64,000 nt of DNA from Streptomyces sp. NBC_01463 (GCA_036227345.1 CP109468.1:2046001-2110000), one strand, 5' to 3'. Positions 45,153 through 55,101 are shown, counted from the stretch's first letter. A program made the numbers and translations. Notes: a model not told the origin generated them from the letters alone.

Positions 45153-47408
45153 TCAGCCCTTGACGACCTCCAGCGTCGCGTCGCCGACGACCACGATCTC
45201 GTACGGCCGGACCGTGTCCGCCGTGACGCGGAGCGTGCCGCCCTCGCGGACCAGTTCGTACGTGGCGGCGGGGGCGCCCGTGAGGTCGGGGACCGTCACC
45301 GTGCGGGTGAAGTCGCCGAGGCCCTCGGGGGCGTACACGCGCAGCTGAAGGTCCTGCGTCCAGTCGCCGTCGGGGCGGGAGGCGTCCGCGCCGAGCGGCA
45401 GGACCGCGCCGGGACGGACCAGGAGCGGCAGGCTGTCGAAGCCGTGGGTGCCGTGGTGCCAGGCGGGGCCGGTGACCGTCTCGCCGGTCAGGAAGTGGGT
45501 CCAGGTGCCCTCGGGGACGTAGTACTCGACCTGGCCGTCCTCGCTGAAGACCGGGGCCACCAGCAGGTCGGGGCCGAGGAGGTACTGGCGGTCCACCGTG
45601 CGGGTCGCCGGGTCGTCGGGGAACTCCAGCAGCATCGGGCGCATGGTGGGGACGCCGGTGCGGTGGGCCTCGACGGCCGCGCCGTACAGGTACGGCATCA
45701 GGCGGTGCTTCAGCTCGGTGAACTGCCGGGCGACCGCGACCGCCTCGTCGCCGAACTCCCACGGCACCCGGTAGGACGAGGAGCCGTGCAGCCGGCTGTG
45801 CGAGGAGAGCAGGCCGAAGGCGAGCCAGCGCTTGAAGACCGCCGGGTCGGGGGTGCCCTCGAAGCCGCCGATGTCATGGCTCCAGAAGCCGAAGCCGGAC
45901 AGCGAGAGGGAGAGGCCGCCCCGCAGGGACTCGGCCATCGCCTCGAAGGAGGACCAGCAGTCGCCGCCCCAGTGGACGGGGAACTGCTGGCCGCCGGCGG
46001 TGGCGGAGCGGGCGAAGAGGACCGCCTCGCCCTGGCCGCGCTCCTTCTCCAGGATGTCGAAGACGGCCTTGTTGTACAGGTGCGTGTAGTAGTTGTGCAT
46101 CCGCTCCGGGTCGGAGCCGTCGTGCCAGACGACGTCGGTGGGGATGCGCTCGCCGAAGTCCGTCTTGAAGCCGTCGACGCCCTGGTCGAGGAGGGTCTTC
46201 AGTTTGCCCTGGAACCAGGCCGTGGCCTCGGGGTCGGTGAAGTCGACCAGCGCCATGCCGGCCTGCCACTTGTCCCACTGCCAGATGTCGCCCTCGGGGG
46301 TGCGGACGAAGTAGCCCTTCTCCGCGCCCTCCGCGTACAGGGCGCTCTTCTGCGCGATGTACGGGTTGATCCAGACGCAGATCTTCAGGCCCTTGTCCTT
46401 GAGCCGGGCGAGCATCCCGACCGGGTCGGGGAAGGTGTCCGGGTCCCACTCGAAGTCGCACCACTGGTACTCGCGCATCCAGAAGCAGTCGAAGTGGAAG
46501 ACGGAGAGCGGGATGCCGCGCTCGGCCATGCCGTCGACGAACGAGGTGACGGTCGCCTCGTCGTAGTCGGTGGTGAACGAGGTGGTCAGCCAGAGGCCGA
46601 AGGACCAGGCCGGCGGCAGGGCCGGGCGGCCGGTGAGGGCGGTGTAGCGGGTGAGGACGTCCTTGGGCGTGGGGCCCGCGACGACGAAGTACTCCAGGAC
46701 CTGGTCCTCGACGCTGAACTGCACCTGGCCGACGGCCTCGGAGCCGACCTCGAAGGAGACCTTGCCGGGGTGGTTGACGAAGACGCCGTAGCCGCGCGAG
46801 GAGAGGTAGAACGGAACGTTCTTGTAGGCCTGTTCGCTGCTGGTGCCGCCGTCGGCCTGCCACATGTCGACGACCTGGCCGTTCTTGACGTACGGCGTGA
46901 ACCGCTCGCCGAGGCCGTGGATCGTCTCGCCGACGCCGATCGAGAGCTGCGCCAGCATGTGGTGGCCGCCGTCCGCGACCGTGGCGAAGGCGGTGCCCTT
47001 GCGGCCGGCGGCGGTCAGCAGGCGGCCGTCCGCGCCCAGGAACTCCAGGCCGAAGTCGCCCTCGGTGGGGAGCCGGAGGGTGAGGGGGCCGCTGGTGAGT
47101 TCGGCGGTGGGGCCGTCGTCGCGGGTGGCGGCCGGGGCGTCCGCGGTGGCGCCGGGAAGGGCGAAGTCCGGGCCGGGGCGGCGCCTGCCGGCGAGGTGGG
47201 TGACGCGGACACCGATGACGCCTTCGGCGGGGGCGTAGGCCTCCACCGTGATCAGGGGGGCGTTCAGGGTGTCCCCGCGCCGCGTGACGCGCTTGACGGC
47301 CGCGTGGGCGGTGAGGCGGTCGGCGTCGAGGCGGAGGTCGCGGATCTCGGTGGCGTACGAGGCGTGCACACCGTCTCGCATCTGCCAGAAGCCGTCGGTG
47401 AACTTCAT
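45153..47408 (-). CDS. yicI: GH31 alpha-xylosidase (YicI-type)
   Basis: This 751-residue cytoplasmic glycosidase is close in length to E. coli YicI. It starts MKFTDGFWQMRDGVHASYA, the YicI-type N-terminus, behind AAGGAAG. The beta-sandwich N-terminal domain runs to about 250, then the catalytic barrel. The nucleophile is D417 in DGFKTDFGERIPTD. The acid/base Asp lies in FPVHWGGDCWSS about 65 residues later. Substrate-site aromatics include DCFWMREYQWCDFEWD, characteristic of alpha-xylosidases rather than alpha-glucosidases. It would release xylose from isoprimeverose or xyloglucan fragments, feeding xylB (77 bp downstream on the same strand's upstream side) and xylA. It has no signal peptide, so substrate must be imported. 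Confidence 0.92.
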   Translation of the reverse strand: MKFTDGFWQMRDGVHASYATEIRDLRLDADRLTAHAAVKRVTRRGDTLNAPLITVEAYAPAEGVIGVRVTHLAGRRRPGPDFALPGATADAPAATRDDGPTAELTSGPLTLRLPTEGDFGLEFLGADGRLLTAAGRKGTAFATVADGGHHMLAQLSIGVGETIHGLGERFTPYVKNGQVVDMWQADGGTSSEQAYKNVPFYLSSRGYGVFVNHPGKVSFEVGSEAVGQVQFSVEDQVLEYFVVAGPTPKDVLTRYTALTGRPALPPAWSFGLWLTTSFTTDYDEATVTSFVDGMAERGIPLSVFHFDCFWMREYQWCDFEWDPDTFPDPVGMLARLKDKGLKICVWINPYIAQKSALYAEGAEKGYFVRTPEGDIWQWDKWQAGMALVDFTDPEATAWFQGKLKTLLDQGVDGFKTDFGERIPTDVVWHDGSDPERMHNYYTHLYNKAVFDILEKERGQGEAVLFARSATAGGQQFPVHWGGDCWSSFEAMAESLRGGLSLSLSGFGFWSHDIGGFEGTPDPAVFKRWLAFGLLSSHSRLHGSSSYRVPWEFGDEAVAVARQFTELKHRLMPYLYGAAVEAHRTGVPTMRPMLLEFPDDPATRTVDRQYLLGPDLLVAPVFSEDGQVEYYVPEGTWTHFLTGETVTGPAWHHGTHGFDSLPLLVRPGAVLPLGADASRPDGDWTQDLQLRVYAPEGLGDFTRTVTVPDLTGAPAATYELVREGGTLRVTADTVRPYEIVVVGDATLEVVKG

Positions 47409-47484
47409 GGGGGGTCTTCCTTAGCCGGTGGTACGGGAGGTGTTCGGGGTACGTCGCCGGGAGAGCGCCGTCACGGGTGCGGGG

Positions 47485-48969
47485 TCAGGCGGGCGGGGTC
47501 AGGAGGGCGGGCGTCGCGCGGTCGAGGACCGACGTCACCCGGTCCCAGGTGGCCGTGTCCCGGGGCACGGCGGGCAGTTCGCGGCCCCCGCCGGTGCCCC
47601 ACTCCGTGGCCAGCGCCACCGGGTCGCGGCCGGTGGCGGCGCCCGCGGCGAGGGCGGCCGCGCCCAGCGCGACCAGTTCGGCGGAGTCCGGGAGGATCAC
47701 CGGGCGGCCGGACAGCCGGCGCACGGTCTCCACCCACATCGTGCCGCGCGCTCCCCCGCCGATCAGCCGCAGCGGCGCGTCCGGCGCGTCGAGCGGCAGC
47801 TCGTCCAGGGCGCGCAGGACGGCGACGACCGCGCCCTCGTACGCGGCGCCGAGGAGCTGCTGCCGGGTCGTGTCGTGCCGCAGCCCGTGCAGGAGGCCCG
47901 AGGCGGCCGGGAGGTCCGGGGTGCGCTCGCCGTCCAGGAAGGGCAGCAGCACGGCCTCGCCGCCGGGTGCGGCGTCCTCGCGGTCCAGGCCGAGGAGTGC
48001 GGCGACCTTGTCCACGGCGAGGGTGCAGTTCAGGGTGCAGCCCAGCGGGAGGCGGGTGCCGTCGGCCGCGGCGAATCCGGCGAGGAGTGCGGAGTGCGGG
48101 CGGTTGCGGGTCGCGGCGAAGACGGTGCCCGAGGTGCCGAGGCTGACCACGGGGTGGTCCAGGAGGCCTTCCGCGCCGAGCCCCAGGCCGACCGCGGCGG
48201 CCATGTTGTCGCCGGTTCCGGCGGCGACCGGGATGCCTTCGGGCAGGCCGAGGGCGGCGGCGGCCAGGGCGGTGAGGTGTCCGGCGACGGTGGCGCCGGT
48301 GGCGGCGACCGTGGACAGCAGGTCCGTGCGCATGCCGGTGAGGGCCAGCAGCTCGGGGTCGTACGCGTGGGTGGCGGGGTCGTACCAGCAGGTGCCGGAC
48401 GCGTCGCCGGGGTCGGTGACGGCGGCGCCGCTCAGCCGCTCGGTGAGGAAGTCGTGCGGGAGGCGGACGGCGGCGGTCGCGGCGGCGGCGGCCGGTTCGT
48501 TCTCGCGCAGCCACATCCACTTGGCGGCGGTCATGGAGGCGACCGGCACCGATCCGGTGCGCTCCAGCCAGGCGTCCCGGCCGAGCGCGGCGGTGAGGGC
48601 GGCGGCCTGCGGGGCGGAGCGGGTGTCGTTCCACAGGAGGGCGGGGCGCACGGGGTCGCCGTCGGCGTCCAGCGTGACCAGTCCGTGCTGCTGGCCGGCC
48701 ACGGCGATGCCGGTGACGGCGGCCGGGTCCAGACCCGATTCGGCGAGGGCGGCGGCGACGGCGGTGCACAGCGCCTGCCACCACTGCCCGGGGTCGCTCT
48801 CGCGGGCGCCGCCCCGGCCGGTCACGGTGTGCGGGGCGCGGCCCACGGCGAGCAGCCGGCCGGTCGCGGCGTCGACGACGACGGCCTTGGTGGACTGGGT
48901 GGAGCTGTCCACGCCGATGACGGCCGATACCGGTGCGGTGGCCGGATTCCTGGCTGGTCGCGACGGCAT
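47485..48969 (-). CDS. xylB: Xylulokinase
   Basis: This 494-residue FGGY-family kinase phosphorylates D-xylulose to xylulose-5-phosphate. ATG 48969 is preceded by CGAGGTACGAC. The N-terminal actin-fold motif is IGVDSSTQSTKAVVV. GQQHGLV and the TGTGDNMAAAVGLGLG region line the sugar site. SLGTSGTVFA, then LIGGGARGTMWVETVRR, binds ATP in the C-terminal FGGY domain. It is divergent from xylA across 269 bp that contain a perfect 14-bp palindrome and a repeated AT-rich 9-mer, so the pair is probably co-regulated. The GH31 gene follows on the same strand. Confidence 0.93.
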   Translation of the reverse strand: MPSRPARNPATAPVSAVIGVDSSTQSTKAVVVDAATGRLLAVGRAPHTVTGRGGARESDPGQWWQALCTAVAAALAESGLDPAAVTGIAVAGQQHGLVTLDADGDPVRPALLWNDTRSAPQAAALTAALGRDAWLERTGSVPVASMTAAKWMWLRENEPAAAAATAAVRLPHDFLTERLSGAAVTDPGDASGTCWYDPATHAYDPELLALTGMRTDLLSTVAATGATVAGHLTALAAAALGLPEGIPVAAGTGDNMAAAVGLGLGAEGLLDHPVVSLGTSGTVFAATRNRPHSALLAGFAAADGTRLPLGCTLNCTLAVDKVAALLGLDREDAAPGGEAVLLPFLDGERTPDLPAASGLLHGLRHDTTRQQLLGAAYEGAVVAVLRALDELPLDAPDAPLRLIGGGARGTMWVETVRRLSGRPVILPDSAELVALGAAALAAGAATGRDPVALATEWGTGGGRELPAVPRDTATWDRVTSVLDRATPALLTPPA

Positions 48970-49011
48970 GTCGTACCTCGTTCCTGTGAGTCCCGGTTTT
49001 GATCGTACACA

Positions 49012-49188
49012 AAACAAATCTTTTTCGAAGCGCTTCGACAGCTCCGAAAACAGGCCTGCACCCCGCCCCGACAGGGGCTCAAGCAGCCTCGGACGACTGC
49101 CATGTTGTCCCTATGTGACGCATGTGTCACCGAGATGGTCTAGAAACGAACGTCGAGATGCCGTATTAGTACTGCCAGCAAACAAATC
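49012..49188. promoter_or_regulatory. Shared xylB-xylA control region
   Basis: TCGAAGCGCTTCGA (49025-49038) is a perfect 14-bp palindrome of LacI-operator type. AAACAAATC occurs twice (49012-49020 and 49180-49188), once near the xylB promoter (TACGAT -10 on the minus strand near 49002) and once in the xylA leader. A 9-mer this AT-rich is unlikely to repeat by chance here. Candidate binders are a LacI-type protein for the palindrome and the nearby ROK regulator for the repeats. Confidence 0.55.
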
Positions 49189-49238
49189 GGTCGGACGGCA
49201 GAGCAGCCGCCCGGGCCATGTCGACAAGAGGCAGCAGA

Positions 49239-50408
49239 ATGTCGAACCGCTTCACCCCCACCCCCGCCGACAGGTTCACCTTCGGGCTCTGGACCGTCGG
49301 CTGGCGAGGCAACGACCCCTTCGGTGACGCCACCCGCCCCGCCCTGGACCCGGTCGAGTCCGTCGAGCGCCTGGCCGAGCTCGGCGCGCACGGGGTCACG
49401 TTCCACGACGACGACCTGATTCCGTTCGGGTCCTCGGACAGCGAGCGCGCCGCGATCATCGCGCGCTTCAAGGGCGCCCTGGACCGCACCGGTCTCAAGG
49501 TCCCCATGGCCACCACGAACCTCTTCACGCACCCCGTCTTCAAGGACGGCGGCTTCACCTCCAACGACCGCGACGTCCGCCGCTTCGCGCTGCGCAAGGT
49601 CATCCGCAACATCGACCTCGCTGTCGAGCTGGGCGCCGAGACGTATGTCGCCTGGGGCGGCCGCGAGGGCGCCGAGTCCGGCGGGGCCAAGGACGTGCGG
49701 GTCGCGCTGGACCGGATGAAGGAAGCGTTCGACCTGCTCGGCGAGTACGTCGTGGACCAGGGCTACGACCTGAGGTTCGCGATCGAGCCCAAGCCGAACG
49801 AGCCGCGCGGCGACATCCTGCTCCCCACCGTCGGCCACGCCCTGGCGTTCATCGAGCGCCTGGAGCGCCCGGAGATGTACGGCGTGAACCCCGAGGTCGG
49901 CCACGAGCAGATGGCCGGGCTGAACTTCGCGCACGGCATCGCGCAGGCGCTGTGGGCGGGCAAGCTCTTCCACATCGACCTCAACGGCCAGTCCGGCATC
50001 AAGTACGACCAGGACCTCCGCTTCGGCGCCGGCGACCTGCGCCAGGCCTTCTGGCTCGTCGACCTGCTGGAGAGCTCGGACTACACGGGCCCGCTGCACT
50101 TCGACTTCAAGCCGGTGCGCACCGACGGCATCGACGGGGTCTGGGAGTCCGCGAAGAACTGCATGCGCAACTACCTGATCCTCAAGGAGCGCGCGCTGGC
50201 GTTCCGCGCCGACCCGGCCGTCAAGGAGGCGCTGGCCGCCTCCCGTCTGGACGAGCTGGCGCAGCCCACCGCGGCCGACGGCGTCAAGGCGCTGCTCGCG
50301 GACCGTTCCGCGTACGAGGAGTTCGACGTGGACGGCGCGGCCCAGCGCTCGATGGCGTTCGAGGCGCTCGACCAGCTCGCCATGGAGCACCTGCTCGGCG
50401 TCGGCTGA
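49239..50408 (+). CDS. xylA: Xylose isomerase
   Basis: This 389-residue TIM-barrel enzyme converts D-xylose to D-xylulose (and D-glucose to D-fructose). ATG 49239 follows GAGG; an in-frame ATG at 49218 is less well placed. The protein opens [18 protein letters not shown], nearly identical to other Streptomyces XylA proteins. The catalytic His is in [15 protein letters not shown] (H56, D59). Metal ligands are in [12 protein letters not shown] and FHIDLNGQ, followed by YDQDLRFG. It is a short-form (group I) isomerase as in other actinomycetes. A terminator pair follows at 50415-50484. Confidence 0.96.
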   Translation: MSNRFTPTPADRFTFGLWTVGWRGNDPFGDATRPALDPVESVERLAELGAHGVTFHDDDLIPFGSSDSERAAIIARFKGALDRTGLKVPMATTNLFTHPVFKDGGFTSNDRDVRRFALRKVIRNIDLAVELGAETYVAWGGREGAESGGAKDVRVALDRMKEAFDLLGEYVVDQGYDLRFAIEPKPNEPRGDILLPTVGHALAFIERLERPEMYGVNPEVGHEQMAGLNFAHGIAQALWAGKLFHIDLNGQSGIKYDQDLRFGAGDLRQAFWLVDLLESSDYTGPLHFDFKPVRTDGIDGVWESAKNCMRNYLILKERALAFRADPAVKEALAASRLDELAQPTAADGVKALLADRSAYEEFDVDGAAQRSMAFEALDQLAMEHLLGVG

Positions 50409-50414
50409 CACTCA

Positions 50415-50484
50415 CGGGGTGTCCCGCGGAGTTCCGCGGGACACCCCGCATCCCGGGCACGGGCCGGCCGGACCCGTGCCCGGG
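50415..50484 (+). terminator. Tandem hairpins after xylA
   Basis: A 16-bp perfect stem (50415-50448, CGGGGTGTCCCGCGGA and complement) starts seven bases after the xylA stop. A second 12-bp stem (50452-50484, CCCGGGCACGGG / CCCGTGCCCGGG) follows. A smaller dyad CGGGAC-N6-GTCCCG (50503-50520) lies between these and the next gene and may be an operator. Confidence 0.85.
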
Positions 50485-50555
50485 CGGATGGATTCATCCC
50501 GCCGGGACACAGTGGTCCCGCCGGGCCGGCACCCCTCTCACGCAAGGGCACCATC

Positions 50556-51818
50556 GTGACAGCACCTTCTCCGCACGGCCCGCGCCTCCCGCGCCGCCGT
50601 CGTCACCGGCGGGTCATCGTCCCGCTCACCGTCGTCTCCGCACTGGTCGGCGGCGTCGTCCTGGCCGGCTGCGGCCAGCAGCGGGACCCCGACGTGTACA
50701 CCGTCATGAACTCGTCGACCGACGAGTCCTACCACCGCTGGGACGCCCAGACGCTGGCCCGGTGCAGCAAGCAGCTCGGGGTGAAGATCGAGCAGCAGAG
50801 CGTGCCGGCCGCGCAGGTGATGACGAAGGCCCTGCGGATGGCGTCCTCGAAGTCGCTGCCCGACGTGCTCCAGCTGGACGCATCGGAGATGCCGACGTTC
50901 GCCGAGGCGGGCGGGCTGATCCCGCTGAAGGACCTCGGTCTGACGACGGAGGACATCCCCGAGGGGATCGTCAACTTCGGCTCGTACGACGGGAAGTACT
51001 ACGGGGCGGCGCGCACCGTGAACACCCTCGCGCTGTTCTACAACAAGGACACCCTCGACAAGGCCGGCCTGGAGGTACCCACCACCTGGGCGGAGATGCA
51101 GGCGACTGCGAAGAAGCTCACGCAGGGCAAGCGGTACGGTCTCGCGCTCAGCGCGGGCGGCGCGGAGGACGGCGTCTTCCAGTTCACCCCGTTCATGTGG
51201 TCCAACGGCGGCGACGAGACGAAGCTCGACAGCCCGCAGGTGGCCGGGGCGCTGGACTACTGGAAGGGCCTCCTCAAGGACGGCTCGCTGTCCAAGTCGA
51301 CGGTCAACTGGACCCAGGCCGACGTGAACGACCAGTTCATGGCCGGCAACGCGGCCATGATGATCAACGGCCCGTGGCAGGTCGAGACCCTGAACTCGAA
51401 GAAGGGGCTGAACTGGGGCATCGCCCAGATCCCCGTCCCCGGGGCCGGGGACGACTCGGTGGGTCCGCTGGGCGGCGGGGTGCTGACCGTGCCCAACACC
51501 GGTGACAGCGAGCGCGAGAAGATGTCCGCGAAGATCATCGGCTGTATGTCGGGCGAGCAGGAGGAGATCACCTACGCGCTCAACAGCTGGATGGTCCCGG
51601 CCAACGCGAAGGCCGCCGCCGTCTGGCGCACCAAGGTGCCGGAACTGAGCGCCCTCGCCGACCAGGTCGCCACGGCCCGTTCGCGTACCGCCAAGCTCGG
51701 CGCGCAGTGGTCGTCCGTGTCGCTGGCCCTGCAGAGCGCCTTCCAGTCCGCGCTCACCGGCGAGTCCAGCGAGGCCGCTCTGAAGCGTGCCCAGCAGCAG
51801 GTCACGAGCGGGAACTGA
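50556..51818 (+). CDS. Sugar ABC transporter substrate-binding lipoprotein
   Basis: This 420-residue family 1 solute-binding protein starts at GTG 50556. An Arg-rich N-terminus, hydrophobic core and lipobox Cys39 (VVLAGCGQQ) mark it as a lipoprotein. SLPDVLQLDASEMPTFAEAGGLIPL and NTLALFYNKDTLDKAGL are typical of MalE-like oligosaccharide binders, and FMAGNAAMMINGPWQVE is a conserved C-lobe segment. It heads a four-gene operon with two permeases and a GH1 beta-glucosidase. The substrate is therefore probably a beta-linked gluco- or xylo-gluco-oligosaccharide. The sequence alone does not fix it. Confidence 0.9.
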   Translation: MTAPSPHGPRLPRRRRHRRVIVPLTVVSALVGGVVLAGCGQQRDPDVYTVMNSSTDESYHRWDAQTLARCSKQLGVKIEQQSVPAAQVMTKALRMASSKSLPDVLQLDASEMPTFAEAGGLIPLKDLGLTTEDIPEGIVNFGSYDGKYYGAARTVNTLALFYNKDTLDKAGLEVPTTWAEMQATAKKLTQGKRYGLALSAGGAEDGVFQFTPFMWSNGGDETKLDSPQVAGALDYWKGLLKDGSLSKSTVNWTQADVNDQFMAGNAAMMINGPWQVETLNSKKGLNWGIAQIPVPGAGDDSVGPLGGGVLTVPNTGDSEREKMSAKIIGCMSGEQEEITYALNSWMVPANAKAAAVWRTKVPELSALADQVATARSRTAKLGAQWSSVSLALQSAFQSALTGESSEAALKRAQQQVTSGN

Positions 51819-51829
51819 GGTAACGAACC

Positions 51830-52801
51830 ATGTCATCCACCACTGCCTCGGCCGCCGCGCTGCCGGCCGACCCGAAGGCCTCGACGGCCGGTGCGGCCAA
51901 GAAGCCGGTGAACCCGCGGAGCGCCAAGCGGCGCCGGTCGCTCGCCCAGTGGGGCTTCATCGCCCCCGCCGTGATCTTCATGGCGCTGTTCTTCGGCTAC
52001 CCGCTCGTCCGCAACATCGTGATGAGCTTCCAGGACTACTCGCCGTCCACCTTCTTCACCGGCAAGGCCCCGTTCAACGGTCTGGACAACTGGACCAACG
52101 TCTTCGAGGACGGACTGTTCGGCAAGGCCCTGTGGCAGACGATCCTGTTCACGGTCGGATCGCTCGTCGGCCAGTTCTGCATCGGTCTGGCCCTCGCCGT
52201 CTTCTTCACCCGCCGCTTCCCGCTCAACGGGATCCTGCGCTCGCTGATCCTGCTGCCGTGGCTGGTCCCGATGGTCGTCTCCGGCATCGTGTGGCGGCGC
52301 ATCTTCGACCAGGACACCGGCGTCCTCAACTCCTTCCTGGGCACGGTCGGCCTCCCCGGTGACACGCCGTGGCTGACGAGCACCAGCATGGCGCTGATCT
52401 CGGTGATCCTGGTGAACATCTGGATCGGTATCCCGTTCAACATGGTGATCCTCTACGGCGGCCTCCAGGAGGTCCCCAAGGAGCTGCACGAGGCCGCCTC
52501 GCTCGACGGCGCGTCCGCCTGGCGCACGTTCCGCTCGGTCACCCTGCCGATGCTCAAGCCCGTCATCACCGTGGTGCTGGTGCTCGGCTTCATGTCGACG
52601 GTCAAGATCCTCGACCTGGTCCTCGCCCTCACCGACGGCGGACCGGCCGACTCGACCCAGACGCTCGGCACGCTCACGTACCAGAACTCCTTCGTCCAGA
52701 TGGACTTCGGGGCCGGTGCCGTGGTCGGCAACATCCTGATCCTGATCTCCGCCGTCTTCGCGGTGTTCTACCTGCGGGTCAACCGCAACGAGGGGAAGTG
52801 A
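51830..52801 (+). CDS. Sugar ABC transporter permease (MalF-type)
   Basis: This 323-residue inner-membrane protein starts 11 bp after the binding-protein stop. A cytoplasmic Ala/Lys-rich tail (about 1-40) precedes six helices beginning WGFIAPAVIFMALFFGYPLV. The EAA motif is EAASLDGASAWRTFRSVTLPML. It pairs with the following MalG-type permease. No ATPase gene is in the operon, so the shared ATPase MsiK is the likely energiser, as for other Streptomyces sugar importers of this type. Confidence 0.92.
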   Translation: MSSTTASAAALPADPKASTAGAAKKPVNPRSAKRRRSLAQWGFIAPAVIFMALFFGYPLVRNIVMSFQDYSPSTFFTGKAPFNGLDNWTNVFEDGLFGKALWQTILFTVGSLVGQFCIGLALAVFFTRRFPLNGILRSLILLPWLVPMVVSGIVWRRIFDQDTGVLNSFLGTVGLPGDTPWLTSTSMALISVILVNIWIGIPFNMVILYGGLQEVPKELHEAASLDGASAWRTFRSVTLPMLKPVITVVLVLGFMSTVKILDLVLALTDGGPADSTQTLGTLTYQNSFVQMDFGAGAVVGNILILISAVFAVFYLRVNRNEGK

Positions 52802-52806
52802 CCGGC

Positions 52807-53661
52807 ATGGCGACCACCACCCAGATCCCCGCCGCCCCGGCTCCCGCCCGCCACCGGCCGAAGCGCCGCTGGGGTGCGACCGTCTTCGGCCTCGCCGTCC
52901 TCGCGGTGATGCTGTTCCCGCTGTACTGGATGATCAACACCGCGCTGCAGCCGGACGCGAGCCTGGTCGACGTCGGCCCGGTCCCCACGGGCCTGGACTT
53001 CTCCGGCTTCACCTCGGCCCTGACCGAGCAGGGCGGCAATCTGCTGACCTCGCTGGCCGTGGCACTCGGCGCCGTGGCCATCTGTCTGGCGGTCTCCGCC
53101 CCGGCGGCGTACGGCCTGGCGCAGTTCAAGCTGCGCGGCAGCAGGACGATCGTCTTCGGCACGCTCATCACGCAGATGGTGCCGGGCATCGTCATCGCGA
53201 ACGCCCTGTACAGCGCGTACGTGGACCTCGGCCTGGTCAACTCCTACTTCGGCTTGATGCTCGCGGACGCCTCGCTGGGCATCCCGTTCGCCATCGTGCT
53301 GATGCGCTCGTTCATGGTGTCGATCCCGCACGAGGTCATCGAGGCCGCCGAGGTGGACGGCGCCGGACGCTTCCGTACGTTCGTGCAGGTCGTGCTCCCG
53401 ATGAGCCGCAACTCCCTGATCACCGCCGGACTGTTCTCGTTCCTGTACGCGTGGAGCGACTTCATGTTCGCGCTGACGCTGAACACCACGGACGACGTCA
53501 AGCCGATCACCCTGGGCATCTACCAGTACATCGGTGCCCACGTCGGCGACTGGGGCTCGGTGATGGCCGCGTCCGTGCTGTCCGCGATCCCCGCGGCGGT
53601 CCTGCTCGTCCTCTCCCAGAAGTACATCGCCGCCGGGATCACCGGCGGCTCGGTCAAGTAA
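52807..53661 (+). CDS. Sugar ABC transporter permease (MalG-type)
   Basis: This 284-residue permease starts at ATG 52807, with GAGGGG eleven bases upstream. An in-frame GTG at 52798 overlaps the previous stop and is a possible alternative. It has six hydrophobic helices and the EAA loop EAAEVDGAGRFRTFVQVVLPMS. A beta-glucosidase gene follows after 13 bp, so the operon links uptake with intracellular cleavage. Confidence 0.92.
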   Translation: MATTTQIPAAPAPARHRPKRRWGATVFGLAVLAVMLFPLYWMINTALQPDASLVDVGPVPTGLDFSGFTSALTEQGGNLLTSLAVALGAVAICLAVSAPAAYGLAQFKLRGSRTIVFGTLITQMVPGIVIANALYSAYVDLGLVNSYFGLMLADASLGIPFAIVLMRSFMVSIPHEVIEAAEVDGAGRFRTFVQVVLPMSRNSLITAGLFSFLYAWSDFMFALTLNTTDDVKPITLGIYQYIGAHVGDWGSVMAASVLSAIPAAVLLVLSQKYIAAGITGGSVK

Positions 53662-53674
53662 GGACTGCGTTCCC

Positions 53675-55054
53675 ATGAGTGAGTTCCCCGTGTTCCCGCC
53701 CGGCTTCGTCTTCGGCGCGGCCACGGCCTCGTACCAGATCGAGGGCGCCGCGCGGGAGGACGACCGCGGCCCGTCGATCTGGGACGTCTACAGCCACACG
53801 CCCGGGAAGACCGACGGCGGTGACACGGGTGACGTGGCCTGCGACCACTACCACCGCTACCCCGAGGACGTGGCCCTGCTGCGTGAGCTGGGCGTGGACT
53901 CCTACCGCTTCTCGATCGCCTGGTCGCGGATCCAGCCGGACGGCAGCGGGGCGGTCAACCCCAAGGGCCTGGACTTCTACTCCCGGCTCGTCGACGAGCT
54001 CCTCGCGGCTGGCATCGAGCCCGCCGCCACGCTCTACCACTGGGACCTGCCGCAGGCCCTGGAGGACCAGGGCGGCTGGCGGGTGCGCGAGACCGCCGAG
54101 CGCTTCGGCGAGTACACGGCGATCATGGCCGAGCACCTGGGTGACCGGGTGCCGCGCTGGATCACGCTCAACGAGCCGTGGTGCAGCGCCTTCCTCGGCT
54201 ACTCCGTGGGCCGGCACGCGCCGGGCGCGAAGGAGGGCCGCGGGGCCCTGGCCGCCGCGCACCACCTGCTCGTCGGCCACGGCCACGCGATGAGCGCGCT
54301 GCGCGCCGCGGGGGTGCGCGAGGCGGGCATCACGCTCAACCTCGACCGCAACGTCCCCGCCACCGAGTCGGACGCCGACCTGGCGGCGGTCGTCCGCGCG
54401 GACACCCAGCACAACCTGGTGTGGACCGAGCCGATCCTCGCGGGCCGCTACCCGGTCACCGAGGAGGAGACCTGGGGCGAGCTCATCACCGCGCAGGACT
54501 TCCGGCGCGAGGGCGACCTGGAGCTGATCTCCCAGCCGATGGACTTCCTGGGCATCAACTACTACCGCCCGATCGTGGTCGCCGCCGCCCCGCACCGCGA
54601 GGCCGATCCGGCGCTGCGGGTCGCCACCGACAACCGCTACAGCGAGGGCGAGTACCGGGGCGTCCGCAAGACGGCGATGGGCTGGCCCGTCGTGCCGGAG
54701 TCCTTCACCGACCTGCTGACCGCGCTGAAGCAGACCTACGGGGACGCGCTGCCGCCGGTGCACATCACGGAGAACGGCTCGGCGGAGTCCGACTCGGTGG
54801 ACGCGGACGGCTCGGTCCACGACGCGGACCGCGTCGAGTACCTCCGTACGCACCTGACGGCGCTGCGGGCGGCGATGGACGCCGGCGTCGACGTGCGCGG
54901 CTACTACGTCTGGTCGCTGCTGGACAACTTCGAGTGGGCGCTCGGGTACGCGAAGCGGTTCGGGATCATCCGGGTCGACTACGACACCCAGGAGCGCACC
55001 CCGAAGGACAGCTACCGCTGGTACCGGGAACTGATCGCGGCACACCGGAAGTAG
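53675..55054 (+). CDS. GH1 beta-glucosidase
   Basis: This 459-residue family 1 glycosidase is cytoplasmic, with no signal peptide. The N-terminal signature FVFGAATASYQIEGA is complete. The acid/base is E167 (ITLNEPW) and the nucleophile E366 (HITENGS). SLLDNFEWALGYAKRFGI near the C-terminus contributes the aglycone-site residues. It would hydrolyse imported cellobiose-like or xyloglucan-derived beta-glucosides. It is the last gene of the ABC operon. A convergent ROK regulator gene lies beyond a hairpin. Confidence 0.94.
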   Translation: MSEFPVFPPGFVFGAATASYQIEGAAREDDRGPSIWDVYSHTPGKTDGGDTGDVACDHYHRYPEDVALLRELGVDSYRFSIAWSRIQPDGSGAVNPKGLDFYSRLVDELLAAGIEPAATLYHWDLPQALEDQGGWRVRETAERFGEYTAIMAEHLGDRVPRWITLNEPWCSAFLGYSVGRHAPGAKEGRGALAAAHHLLVGHGHAMSALRAAGVREAGITLNLDRNVPATESDADLAAVVRADTQHNLVWTEPILAGRYPVTEEETWGELITAQDFRREGDLELISQPMDFLGINYYRPIVVAAAPHREADPALRVATDNRYSEGEYRGVRKTAMGWPVVPESFTDLLTALKQTYGDALPPVHITENGSAESDSVDADGSVHDADRVEYLRTHLTALRAAMDAGVDVRGYYVWSLLDNFEWALGYAKRFGIIRVDYDTQERTPKDSYRWYRELIAAHRK

Positions 55055-55101
55055 CAGCCCGGGTCCGCCGGCCGCCCCCGTTCGCTCCCGCTCGCCCGGG
55101 G

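Noticed and set aside
49218..49238. Upstream in-frame ATG for xylA
   Set aside because: The ATG at 49239 has a better-spaced GAGG and gives the N-terminus typical of Streptomyces xylose isomerases.
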